Assembly: GCA_001574975.1 (NCBI GenBank)
Contig: KQ965754.1
Span: forward strand, 393,253 to 448,438
Origin: Gonapodya prolifera JEL478
Lineage: Eukaryota; Monoblepharomycota; Monoblepharidomycetes; Monoblepharidales; Gonapodyaceae
Length of the DNA stretch: 55,186 nt
Direction of reading: 5' to 3'
In this document: positions 12,181 through 23,756 of the stretch, piece by piece
How the letters are laid out: the number at the start of each line of letters is the position of its first letter
Numbering within the stretch: position 1 is the first letter of the stretch
Program-made: the position numbers and the translations under genes
The notes under the pieces: model-generated
The model's input: only the letters and a program-made list of their open reading frames with translations
Database searches by the model: none
What the model was told of the DNA's origin: nothing

Positions 12181-15100
12181 TCACACAGGGGGCTGCGTGG
12201 ATGCGATTTCAGGCTCCTGTTTCGCCTGTTCTTCAGATTCTGTAAAGTTCAAGATTGTTGGCAGGCGTACACCACAATCAGTATTTCGGACCCACCTGTT
12301 GTGACTATGACGATGTCCTCAATATCGACTGGGAAAAGCTCCTCTCGGAGTCCGGGGAGTATCGGTGTCAGGACTCTCCACGTCGCCTCCCAGAGAACGG
12401 TGTGCTGAGCAGATGCTTCACTTGAGTGGAACATTCCTTGGGTGGAAACCACGAGAAGCATATTTTTCAGAGACTCGCGTACGGCCTCACGCTATTTGAG
12501 TTGTATGGAGAGGTCAGAGATAGGAGTACCGCGAGATGGGGCACTGAAACCTCACCAAGTATTCTGTATGTCCTGCCCCATCCAAAAACATCAAGATATA
12601 CTCCAAAATTCGAGTCCACAGGTGTTGAAATTCAGACCACCGGGAAAGCTGCGGAAGGCTTTGTAGGAAAACTTTGGAGAGAAGCCCAACGGCGCGCATT
12701 CTCGTTTCATCCATGCCAGCTGGATCCATGCGAAACACCTCCAGCTTGAGTAACTCATCCAAAAGAGGGAAAATGACGTTCTCAAAGCAATCGATCGAGT
12801 GTTCACCGTATCCAAGTTCCGCTGAAAGAAGAAGGCGTTGAAGATATGTGAGACCGTGCTGTCGAATTTCACGGGATGGGTGATAGCACGATTGAGACAG
12901 CCCGGAGAGAATTGGTAGCCAAAACTCAAACCACGCTAAATGGATCAAGAACTTCAGGACTCGTTCTGTCAACCGATGTCTGAAAATGGTTGACCCACTC
13001 ACCCCGTTCCTGGCTGAACTGCCCCTTGGAAACGAGCTCCGGGATCTGTGCATGAAGCATGTACAATTTGTCGAGTGCGACAACTGCTCGTTGAACAGAC
13101 TGTTGGACGGTTTCACTGATGGTAAGAGGTTATTTGAATTCTTACGGTGACACTTGCAGTTAAAAATGCTAGCGGAGTCCTTACAGTTTGACTATCTTAG
13201 TCCTTTGCTGACGCTGACTGCCCGATCTACCCCATCCTGTCTGATTGTTGGACTTGATCTGGTCTTCATCGATCATGGATTGGGCGATGAGTGTTCCGGC
13301 GGAAGCCACGAAGCCGATCAGTAAATCGACAAACTCTCCAAAGTTTTCCGGAGTAACGTAGGAAGATGCGTGTTCGCCTGTTCCTGACATGAGAATAGAA
13401 ACTGCTTCGATTGCGTGTTGGGAGGCTTGAGGGTGGACCGTTCCAATGGAAAGTAGATCCAGCGTAGGTTCAACGCAAGACGAGCCACCACTGAAATCGT
13501 GCATGTAAGCCCTGCAAATCTAGTTGCAATGGGCGTATCCAAAGACCCACCTGATCCCAGACCGGATCAATGCAACGAGTCCTCGCATGATCTGCTCGAC
13601 AACGGATGACATCAGGTCCAATGGAAGATTTTGCAGCAGTTGAAGTGCGCTTCCGATGTCATCCGCCATATCCTCCTGCAAGACAAGGTCACTGTCGATA
13701 TGGATAGGTTTTCGATTGCATTTTGCAGACCAATCTTACCCGATGAACAAGTCGGATTGCGAGTTGAAGAACACCAATCGCAGCACGCTCAGCCAACGCC
13801 GGGTGCAAAGAGCTTTCTGATAAAATGAGGGTCAGGTGGGTGAAAACAACTGGCCTGGTGTTCCATGAAAATCCTAATGAGAACAGTATTGCAAAGGAAA
13901 GCAAGGTAGTAGGCCTCACCAAATGAGCTTGATTCGGTCCCGATTCTGGATCGAAACTTTTACGATTATATTAAGGAAAAACGCGGAAGTCGGCCGGGCA
14001 CGCGGCAGTGTGGCAGCGTTGCTACTCGAAGCTCGAGGCGCCACTTTCGTAGAAAGTCCAGAATTCGTCTCCGATGTGTCGAGGGACGCTGGAGCGACCG
14101 ATGTTGATCCGGGACTGGTGAAGGAAAGCGAAACAAGGGTCTCGACCAGAATGACTAAACTCTCATCCTCAAGAAAACTATTTGGATGGAAGTGCCACAG
14201 TGAACCACAGAAAAGCGAGAGCAAGAGACGACTTAAGTTTACCCTGAATCGGCGAAAACAGCCTCGGTTTTGCATGATTTGATGCACACCTGAGCGATTT
14301 CAACATCCAAGAGGTCCTCCTCTGTTATTTGATGCGGGGTACAATCCTCTCCCGCAGGTCGGAGTGCGAGAATCTGGCCAAGGGCAGAGAAAAGCCCGCC
14401 AGTGGACCTCTCTACCCGAGCAATATCCTTGCGTATATTTATGTGTGATCAGTACGAGAGAGGTTCAGACACCGCAATCAACATACCTGCTTCGGAGTTT
14501 CCACTGCGTTTATAACGGGAATCTCCAGAAACCCGTGGACAAAGTCCTCTGATGCAACCAAGCTATCCGGAAGTAAATCGTGAATGAAGAGATTACCCAA
14601 TGTCTCGAGAAGCTTTCCAGAGAAGAAACGTCCGGCTAAGAGCACGTGTGACAAGAGGCTGCACTTAGGACCTACGTTTTTCCACCCATCGCGGAGGACA
14701 TTCCCAAACTCTGTTGCCATACTGAACATCAACACTGCGGCAATTTGCCCTTTGATGTTTCTCCCGAATTCGATCACCCATTTATCGGACATGGGGCGAA
14801 GTTTCGGTGAAGTCGCCGACGTGTCATCATGCAAAGTCTGATTGAGTGAGCTTCGAGAAGATCGTGAAGCTCGCGCGGTGCTGGAGAAGGGACCTGGCAC
14901 TTCATCTCGAAGGAGCCCAGTGCTCTTTGACAGATTCACAAAGATGGAATCGAGCACTTCCGGTACGTGGAAATGAGAAGCAAGAACGGTGCAGTGGTGG
15001 AATCCAAGTATTGCTTGCTGAAGGGTGTCGTCATCCTCTGCACTGTCAAAGGCTAAATAAGGAGGCAATCGGTTTTCGAGCAAATTGCACTGTCGAGACG

Positions 15101-18100
15101 TAGGTGCGCTTCACCCACCATATGATATAGCGGCAACAATAGGCGACCACGAGAGCAGGAAAAGATCCCTATCATATACATTCGTCGTAGGGACGAGGAT
15201 GATACCTGGTGAGCGAACAGCGACATCACTCGTGTGGCGGATAAGTTGGTGATCATAGGGAGATGTCTTTCCGGCAACCCGAGCACGTTTCTGAAGTTTC
15301 CTCCAAGCATATCCGAAACCAAGATCTCCTTCATGCTCTTCAGGCATAACAATCTCCTTAGCGCGAATATCATCGTATATTGTCCTCTGCGACATCAGCA
15401 TTAGTAAAAAAGAGAAGTTCTAGCTTGATAGTGAAAACATACCAGATACTCCGGCGAGAAATCCTTCCCATCATTCACACCACGAGTATTTCGCTTAAAA
15501 TCGTCAAAAGTCATCCTTCGCTAAAGAAATGAATAAGGAAACCATCGACATCGTGATAGCATCAGTAACGACGACATACCGGAACTTGTGGGTTATGCTG
15601 ATCGGTATTAAGCAGGATAATTGAGTAACTCAGCACAAAGGTGGCATCCGGTGTTTTAACATCCAATGCCTTGCCCAATAATAGCGATTCGGAAACTAGG
15701 GTGGAATGGTATTTTTCTGCAAAAGCATTCATGATACGTTCGATGAGTTGCGACTCGCCAGGAAGGCGGAATGCTTCCAGCATGACACGGAGGGCTTCAT
15801 CGAGTCGTTTCTGGATCCATTTGAAACCATCAAGCTTGAAGGAATTCCAACACGTCGAGAGAACATGTTGCATTAACCTACCCCCTCGAACTCGAATTCC
15901 GTAATAAACGCTTTGAGCACTTCGACATTGGCAGGCTTGGAAAGAAAGTCACCCAATGCTCTCTTACTAACTCGAGTGTTGTTTCGGAGGAGAGTCGCAA
16001 GATCGTTCGAATGATTTTCGGTGCTCAGGAAATCATGCGCTGAAAGTATGTTTGCAGTTGGCGGTGTATGTGAAATAGTTAAAAGAACTCACATTTCCAA
16101 AACGCAACACCGTCTTTGGGGGTCACATTAAAAAGATCCGCTCCCTTATCTAGGAGCTTCTTCCGGGCCTTTAGCTGTGGTAAGACGGATGCATCCGCCA
16201 CCTCCACATGATCCTATTTCAAAAAGTGTATTTGAGTTTCCTGATATATTGCCAAACGAAGGGACCATGTCCCACCGTACCGTGAAATGATTGACTCCAT
16301 CATTCATCATACCGATCCGACGGACTAGGGAGCTCAGGAAAAGTATGAGAGCTTCAATGCATAGAATCTGGTGTGTCAATGAGGTGACAGGTCCACCAGG
16401 GGTTGCGTCTGGGAATGAATGCTGCAAGCTGATTGAACAAGTATCCCGAGACACGTGCTTTATGGTTCCACCCAAGAAACTCACCTTAGCTAAAAACTTG
16501 ATGACATCCTCAAAAGGGTGGTTGGGGGAATACAAATCGCAGTCGAAGTTCAAGTAGAGCTCCGAGAAGAACGTAGGAAGGCGCGCGTACTTTCGTGATG
16601 AACTGAATATGAGTAACAAGGTGTATCAAAATGGTTCAATGGATCATACCTGGACAAATGATTCCAAAATGAGCTCTCGAACTTCTCCTGTAATGGGCCA
16701 GCGGGTCGGCGCCATTCTCCTGTCACCAGTCACTTCAGCTGCAGGCGTGCTGACAGTGGATTGGCGACCCGCGGACTGACCCCATTCTCCGACGTCCCAG
16801 CCCACGACTCCCGATTCGCATTGATTCATTAGGAAATCAAGAAGAAAGCTCCATTGAACTTTCAGTTCCGATCTGGCGAAGGTAAACAACGAGCCAGCGC
16901 AACGCAACGCCGACTGCAAGAGAGTCAGCTGGACTGAAGTTGGAGGATTGGCAAATGTGAGAGTCTCCATTCGGAGGATTGAGAAGAGGTGACGGCATAA
17001 ATCGTCCGAAATAAGGGACGCTAAAGCAATGTGCATCGCGAGATCTGGATAAACGTCCAATGGATCTAATACGGAATGTGGTTCCGCCGATCCAGAGCCA
17101 AGGACAACAATCGATGCTGTCCCCTCTGGCAAACTTTCTGCGACTACACTTCCACCAGCAGATTCCGTCTGATGACGCGTGCTGGCGCTGATATTTTCCC
17201 CTGGTTGGTCGACAGATGTCGCAGGAATAGGGTCCAAAGACTCTTTCGGTGTCCGAGTAAGGAATGCGATCCTCTCCCGCATTCGCGATGACCATTTGTC
17301 CGCCCGTCTACCCCAATTGATCCACTCTCCAATCCTGTCACCAACAACTTCAAAAGCTGTTGTCAAAAGTCCGAGTGCAACGACTCGATGAACCGAGTCT
17401 GTGTGCTGCCGATTCTTTACGTCGATCAAGGACACCAACGCTCGCATTGTCTCCAAGGCCGAAGGTAGCGAAAATGGACGGAAAGAGCCACTGACTGGAG
17501 AAACTGGAGTCGATACAGTAGACGTTTGGTGCTTTAATTGGAAGTTGCGTCTCGAAGAAGCCACTTGCTCGATACCACGATCGGACACTGATTCCGGAGA
17601 AGGATGCGAAGATTCATGCCCGTGGTCTACATTGACGGGGGAGCTCTGAGTAGTGGCGTCATCCACCGTCACAGAACCACTCCTGGTAAGTTGATCCGAT
17701 ACTGAAATCACCCCATCAAGCGCACCGGCTCCGACCGTGACGACACCCTGAGATGGGCCCACATAAATAACTGCAGGCGCAATTGTTGGCGCTTCTGCGG
17801 ATGCGTCACTGATGACGTGAAGGGTCGGATGAGCAGAGGCTGAATGTTGGTGACGGGGTGCTCCGCCCGCTCCCGCCTTTGGAACTTCAGTATTATGTTG
17901 TGAAGCTGAGTCGAGCTCATCCTTTGCAAGCTTTTCAATTTGCTCTTCCATAGCGTCAAATTCGGGTGTATAGGAAGGAAGGTCCTCACGAACTCTGTAG
18001 TCAAAGAAGGTAGTATCAAGCTGAATGTATGGGGTGATGACGTGACCACGAGTCCCTACCGCTCAAACAAAAGTCTTACGAGAGCAGAAAGAGTATGTTC

Positions 18101-19313
18101 TGCTGAGCGTCTCAGGATTTCTGAAAGAACACGCCCACAAGAAATTCAAACGTCATACCAACAGATTCTCGTTCTGCATGCGAGCCTCACCACCCACGCG
18201 TCCTTGGAAGCACATTCCAAACGACGCTTCAACACATTCGCAAGCTCCCCTGTCGTCAATCCCACGCCGTCCTGCATCACTCTGGACGACAGTTCGCAGA
18301 AGTCTCAGAATACAGGACAGGACGACTTCATCCGCCACTGCATCAGTGGCCTCAAACTTGCAGTGTGTCACAGTGTGAACAAGAGCGCTCATCGCGTCGG
18401 GTAAGGAAGCGTGGTTGGGATCTTTGTTGAAACGCGGGTATTGTGAGCTGGCAATTGTTACGAGGAGTGTGGATGAGAGCTTTGGACTCACCAATTATCT
18501 CGTACTCAATAAAGTGCTCAACTGATCCAAGTGCTACACCAGTGATAGGGCCGGTAGTTTCACCTGACCGGATCACTTCAAGGAAAGGATACAGAAGGAT
18601 GACGGGGTCCAAATCCGTAAAGTCTGATACAAAGTAGAAGGTTGTGGATGTCTCCATGGGACCGAAGGGCTTGAATAACTCACTATGAACGGTGGTCAAC
18701 CAGCGACGAAGCCGAAAGAAGTTATGTAGTAGAGTCTCCTGCACAAAACATAAGCCCAAAGCGACAAAAGAGGTTGCTTTGTCCCGACACACACCTCGGA
18801 CGTTTCTTCCGTTAGAATCCGCTCGGTTTGGTATATCTGTGCACTCTTTGGCGACGCAGCGGTTGCTTCAAAACCCCTCCCCATGTTTTCAGCATTCGTT
18901 TTCGAGGGCATTGCTGCTTCCGACGGGCCCATCGCGTTCTCTTCCATAGGAGGCTTCGGAGTATGTGGTGCTTCACCGGTTTGTGGAGAACGGGCCTGAT
19001 GCCGGTCGTCGCCCGTCCAGTGGATATGCGAGCCCGAAAGGAGGAGTTCAACATCCACTTCTTCCGAGGGTCTCATGATGTTTTCGTAGTGCTCGAAGTT
19101 GAACTGGAAGTTTGCTGGCGAGAAACCTCCACGCTCTATCAAACTTCTTCCCTCCGATCGATCCCCACCACCGGAGAGGCTCCAGCGCTGATTCCTCCGC
19201 ATTGCTGCAATGACGCTTATCACCTCGGCATGAATGATGTGCCGCCATTGGTCCCGAGAAACTCCAGTCGGTAAATTGACGCTCTTTGGGCCATCGTTTG
19301 ACACGACATTCAT
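12181..19313 (-). CDS. GEA1/GEA2-like: GEA/GBF1-type large ARF guanine nucleotide exchange factor (Sec7 domain)
   Basis: A gene of more than 20 exons and roughly 1,900 residues, in the range of GBF1. It starts at the ATG at 19313 (MNVVSNDGPKSVNLP), reaching the N-terminal DCB-type helix (IHAEVISVIAAMRRNQRW). Exons then carry GVALGSVEHFIEY, DAVADEVVLSCILRLLRT, the HUS-like stretch RLPTFFSELYLNFDCD, and the Sec7 domain (about 15900-15440) with the catalytic glutamate loop EAFRLPGESQLIERI, SYSIILLNTDQHNPQV and MTFDDFKRNTRGVN. C-terminal HDS-type helices follow (LAFDSAEDDDTLQQAILGFH, GGLFSALGQIL, ERAAIGVLQLAIRLVHR). The last exon encodes EEQAKQEPEIASTQPPV before the stop at 12181. It would exchange GDP for GTP on ARF1 at the Golgi and recruit the COPI coat. 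Most joins keep phase. The junction near 18492/18447 does not with the best donor, and one 35-nt intron near 13850 is suspect. Confidence 0.93.
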
Positions 19314-19500
19314 CGAGGGTGGCGGGGAAGGGGCACAAGGACCAATCAGGAAATTGGATTCGACGGGCGGAGGTCGGTTGACTGCAAAAAAGACTCGATA
19401 GTTTTTGGATTTGCAATTCCCAGGTGGAGTGGCCCACTGCTTGCACACTTGCAAAGAACGAATCTCCAGATAACACGACGAGCTGGCATTCTTATTGAAA

Positions 19501-20136
19501 TTAATTAAATGCTGGGAGAATTCCCAAGTTTTTGTGTTGCCAGCTACTGCTCTCAGTCATAGAATCAAAGCGTTGTCCATGCTCCCAGGCACTATCATCT
19601 TCCATTTGAAGGATTATTTCCTTTGCGTTGGGAAAGAGGAGGATTGTTGATAGCGGTTCCCGTGGATCATCAAACCAGAATTCAGTTGCAGGAAGTTCAG
19701 GTTGAACTTCGGGCGGAGGAATTAGCCATCGAAATAGTTTCACCTCTTGCGTTGACTCTTGCGTATATTGGTCAGGTGGGTCCTTTCTTAAGTCCCAACT
19801 GGGGATGTCTAAGGTGGTCACCTCAAGGCAGATCGCCAATTCGAGAACCCGATTTATCGGCATTGTTTCCGCCACCCTGAGAAAGGGAAACTTCGTCCTC
19901 CCAAACGGCAGCACATGCCGCAGCGTCTCTCTAATCGTTTCGGCAACTTCGTGGCATGTCATTCCATCAAAGTCGAATTGGTAACCACCAAGGTGGGCGA
20001 AGGTCAACGGATTATATATAGGAGCACCAGGGCGTGCCCGCGCCAGGTCCGCCGCGAGGCGTGTAAAGCTGTAGGGTAGCATCTCGTACGGAAGAAATGG
20101 TTGACATTGCGTCGTCTTCTTGCAAGTGGTGATATC
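19501..20136 (-). CDS. Hypothetical protein, possibly truncated
   Basis: An open frame of about 190 residues from the ATG at 20082; the frame stays open upstream to 20136, right after an acceptor-like cttcag, so the true 5' exon may be missing. Composition is normal for a soluble protein, with no signal peptide or membrane segment. Segments such as RETLRHVLPFGRTKFPFLR and ELAICLEVTTLDIPSWDL suggest a globular fold but match no family I know. It ends 187 bp before the ARF-GEF start, on the same strand, leaving little room for a GEF promoter. It could be a 3' fragment of a decayed gene. Confidence 0.4.
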   Translation of the reverse strand, partial: DITTCKKTTQCQPFLPYEMLPYSFTRLAADLARARPGAPIYNPLTFAHLGGYQFDFDGMTCHEVAETIRETLRHVLPFGRTKFPFLRVAETMPINRVLELAICLEVTTLDIPSWDLRKDPPDQYTQESTQEVKLFRWLIPPPEVQPELPATEFWFDDPREPLSTILLFPNAKEIILQMEDDSAWEHGQRFDSMTESSSWQHKNLGILPAFN

Positions 20137-20388
20137 CTGAAGATCATGGGCTCAGTCGATTCGTGTTGTACCAAGGAATGGGGAGTGCAACATTAGTGGG
20201 CCCCCTTTATGTTCGACATATTATGTCACGGCTGAAACGTTCAAACAGTACAACTTCAGTTCGCGGGATATGGACCGGGACATATTCCCCATGTGCCAAA
20301 AAAATGGGAATCGGGTGATTCCCTGGGCGAGTGAGTTGGTCCGAGCCTGGTTTGAGGTTGATGGGGCATTGAAACATCACCTACTTTG

Positions 20389-20939
20389 ATGTTAGTTCTG
20401 GGATGGGGAAAGCTCACTGGTACGTAACCACTCCTGCTATGATACTCGCCGTAGATGCTTGATTTTATCGAAACGCACTCCCTCTCCAGGAAAATACAGC
20501 AAAGAAAACCCTGGAAACCACCCCACCACCACTTCCCACCTCCCGCAAACCTTCGACGACAAGGACTGGCGCATCCTCGAAGTTCTCAAAACCGTCGCGC
20601 AGAAGCACGAGTGCGCAATCGGCAACGTCACGTTGGCGTGGGCCCTCGCGAAATTGGACGTGCCCAGCGTGCTTATGGGGTGTAGGACACTGGAGCAGCT
20701 CAGGGAGAATGTCAAGGCGATGGAGGTTGAGCTGGATGAGACAGATTTGATGGAGCTTGATCAGGTGCGTCCATTTGTGTTCATGGGGTCCTTTGGTTCG
20801 ATGGCGCAGTCACATTTGTCTGACTGATGATGAAACACTTCCACACTCGTAGGCTTCGTGTTTTGATCTCGGATTCCCGCACACGTTTTTGGGCGGCACA
20901 ACTTCGCAGGTGTCTTCCAAATTGGAGCTCACTGTATAA
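20389..20939 (+). pseudogene. Aldo-keto reductase, C-terminal fragment only
   Basis: Three pieces join in phase: 20389-20419, 20490-20764 and 20853-20939. The product reads GKLTG-KYSKENPGN, then WRILEVLKTVAQKH, NVTLAWALAKLDVPSVLMGC, RTLEQLRENVKAMEVEL, and the typical end ASCFDLGFPHTFLGG. This is the C-terminal third of an NADPH-dependent aldo-keto reductase, including the cofactor-clamping segment and the helix after it. The N-terminal two thirds, with the catalytic Asp-Tyr-Lys-His, are not found upstream: the preceding 250 bp hold no such motif. I therefore call it a truncated relic. The intact splice sites suggest the loss is recent, or that a short product is still made. Confidence 0.65.
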
Positions 20940-22439
20940 CGCAACACAACAATGGCAGCTCTTCTTTGTTTCTTGAAAGCCGTGTCGTGGATTCGACCTG
21001 TTGTATTATAGAGCAGAACTTTTAGATTGTACTACTAACTGTACCACGAAAGGTCTACAAGCCCAGATACCTACGATTGCCTCACAGTTGATGTGTGAAT
21101 TGACAAGACACAGGGAAGAGATAAGTCGTCGAGCGACATTTCATTTCATTTTCTTCAACGACACAGTGGTGACAATGTACGCGGCGTCCGAGAAAATACA
21201 ATGTAAATCCGTAAAAACTTTGGATTAAGGGTATATCTGAGTGTCATTGGACAGTGCGAGCAAAAATGGTGACGCGCGAAGTATTGAAAAGCGGCATGCG
21301 ACACCATCACTGCTGTTGCAGGCTGTCAACGCCGCTCTGAGTGACACGTAATGACTGAACGTTCACACAGAATAGAGTTTTAAGACCGGACAGGGACATT
21401 TGGATGATTCTGGTGATGAGAAATCAAAGTGATGAGACATAATGTGGTGAACCCACTTCGCCGGCACTCGCAGACAGCATTCTCCTCTTTCTTGTCGGAA
21501 GCTGACGACGTCCAAGGCCATCCCGCTACCAATTACGCCGAATGACTCTTGTACGGCGGAATGGACAGCAGCTTTGTAAAACGCTTCGGTGAGGAGTTTT
21601 GGCGGTTCGAAGACTCTGAGGAATCGCCCATCACGGCCGAGTCGGCCACGAAACTATTTCAGTCGCTGTTCTTGTGCAGTCAGAAGCAGGTCAGAACTCA
21701 CAGCTGCACGAGTATGTACATGTGCTCTGGTTGCCCCAGTGTGATTCTCCGCAGCGATGAAGAGTCGCTGGCAGTGCGTCGCCGCTTGCTCTTCTTCTGC
21801 GACGGATCGTCCGCTGACTCGGGCTGCATCGCGTGGGGTGTTGGACAGAGGAGGCGATCAAAGAGGAATCCGTGGTCGCGAAGACCGCAGCAGAATTCTC
21901 TTTTATAATTTTTGAAGAAAGTGAAGAACAAAGAAAACGAAATATGTACACCTAAAAGTACTACTGTGTTTCTATAACTTGTTTATACAAATTTGACCTG
22001 TTGCACGGATGCCTTGCGCGTGCGCGAGCCGGCTTGCGCAGAGGCACTAAATCAGGAAAGCATGTGTATGTTCAACAGAGCGTAGAACGTCTCCAGCTGG
22101 TCGCAATATGTGCTATATGGAGTGGCCGGTATGCGTGATCATCAATAAGGACACACTACAGTAGCCAAGACCTTGTCACATCCGTGCGGAATCTTCTACC
22201 TGTGACGATTCCGGGGCTGCGTCCAAAGTGGTGGGGGTGGATTCCTGGGGGCATGTTTGTTTGGTGTGCTTGACCTCTGAAAGTGACGGCGTCACCATAA
22301 TGGGCACCATTGCTCTTTGAACAGTTATCAATGCAATCGGAGGCCCGAAAACACGTATGAGTATTTGCAGTCCAAGCATATCAGGTCTGGGCCGGAAGTG
22401 AATTGTGGTATCGTCACCCGATGTTATAAGAGCAAACAT
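20940..22439. other. Gene-free interval
   Basis: About 1.5 kb with short unconvincing ORFs. A phrase at 21549-21700 reads as protein in one frame but has no motif or splice support. No RNA gene was recognised. Confidence 0.45.
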
Positions 22440-23070
22440 GGCACCACCACGAAACCAAGCCGCAACAGCACCATTACGCCGGCGGCGTCCAAAAGAAAAG
22501 GAACAGCTTACGTTCAGATGACGGGGCGGTTCAGACCCACAACGTTCCGTCGAACCTCGGCGTATCATCCACATGACGAAGTGCCATGGGTCGCATCGAC
22601 GTCACCGCTGCCGACCAGCCACGTTCCAGGTGAAGGGTGCGCCCAAAACGTAACCATGAGAAAGTAAAACAGCGGCGGAATGGTGCGATGCGCACTGGTA
22701 CTTGGATGTTCATGGAGCTTTGTGGGACCAACAAGATGTTGGTGACACCACGGACACCAGACTTATCACTGACGGCGCTTTCGCTACAAGCCTGTACGGG
22801 CGGGATACCGAGGCGCTTCTGAATGCTGGCGTCTGAACACGCGGGGCCTGACAGAAATCTCCGGTGTTGGACAGAGGAGTGGTTCTCCGGTCCAACCCAA
22901 TACCCGACCATATCCTTTGTTGACGTGGAGGGCCATCCAATCCAGGCAAGTCCCATGTGCTTCCAGTGACGGCCCTGCGAGTTAGTGTGACAAGTTCCAA
23001 AGGTCTCCNTTCTGAAGGGGGATTGGTTGACCAGAAGGGCTTGGCAACAAGTAAGAAGAGCACCGCNCGA

Positions 23071-23520
23071 ACGGTTGCAGATTTGAGGATGAAAATTGAG
23101 CGCACGAGTGAGACCCTGAAATTCTCCCCTGAAGAGTTGCAGGCAAAATTTTTGCAGAATTTCAGGAACGTTCTCATGACCAAGCGGCCCAAACAAGAAC
23201 CTCACGCTGTTCTTTCCGTCCTGTCCAACTTCAACACTGCCCAGTGGCAAGCGACATTCAACATTGGTCGAATCGCAGGCTTTGAAGTTCTTGGTTTATT
23301 GAACAAACAGACAGCATTATTGATTGAGGACTGACAACAAAATCCGAAAGTGTATGAGGATTTCCTGTCTTCGAGTCCAGAGACACTTGTCGCAGTATGG
23401 GACCTCGGTGCCGGAACATTGGACAATGCCGTAGCATCTGTCACCACAGCGGCCATGGGTGCTTTAGCAGTCGACAGCATCAACGTCGGAGGTGCGTTCA
23501 CGGCCGATCCCATTTCCAAC
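23071..23520 (+). pseudogene. Hsp70 (DnaK-type) ATPase-domain relic
   Basis: A single frame carries blocks in Hsp70 order: KIERTSETLKFSPEEL (the FxPEEIS region), LSNFNTAQWQATFNIGRIAG (cf. the YFNDSQRQATKDAGxIAG motif), LGLLNKQTALLIED (cf. RIINEPTAAAIAYG), then after an in-frame TGA at 23332, VAVWDLGAGTLDNAV (cf. the phosphate-2 loop DLGGGTFDVS). Key residues are changed: the proline and tyrosine of PAYF are lost, and DLGGGT has become DLGAGT. Homology fades around VDSINVGGAF. Both the N-terminal ATPase lobe and the substrate domain are absent, so this is a relic. An N at 23067 lies at its edge. Confidence 0.7.
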
Positions 23521-23756
23521 AACACCCGCACGACTGCAACACGTGCATGCAACACAGCCAAGGCCAGCGCACTCTCGCACTCTCGCACGCAGCCGCGTCT
23601 TCCCTCCACTCGAATCCGCCCCGTCCGGTGACTGGCCCGCAGCGTCACTCGTCTCCGTGCGGCTGGACTCGCACCCGCGCCAATCAGGCGAGACACATCG
23701 GCCTCGGAGCCGGACTCCACCGCATCGATTAGCTGTGCATTCATAGGTGATGTCAT
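23480..23756 (-). pseudogene. Ankyrin-repeat protein, N-terminal fragment (antisense to Hsp70 relic)
   Basis: From an ATG at 23756 the minus strand reads AQLIDAVESGSEADVSRLIG, AGASPAARRRVTL and then ESALALAVLHARVAVVRVLL-EMGSAVNAP. This is a clear ankyrin unit (helix-turn-helix with the ALALAVLH and VVRVLLExGAxVNAP signatures) preceded by an N-cap. The open frame continues further (23202-24029) but beyond VNAP it is only the reverse complement of the Hsp70 relic, so the ankyrin gene is cut at about 23490. Confidence 0.6.

Noticed and set aside
14243-14290. Intron donor gtgtgc at 14289 in the ARF-GEF
   Set aside because: Reading through gives VCIKSCKTEAVFADSG, which matches the family, and a better in-phase donor (gtaaac) follows at 14242.
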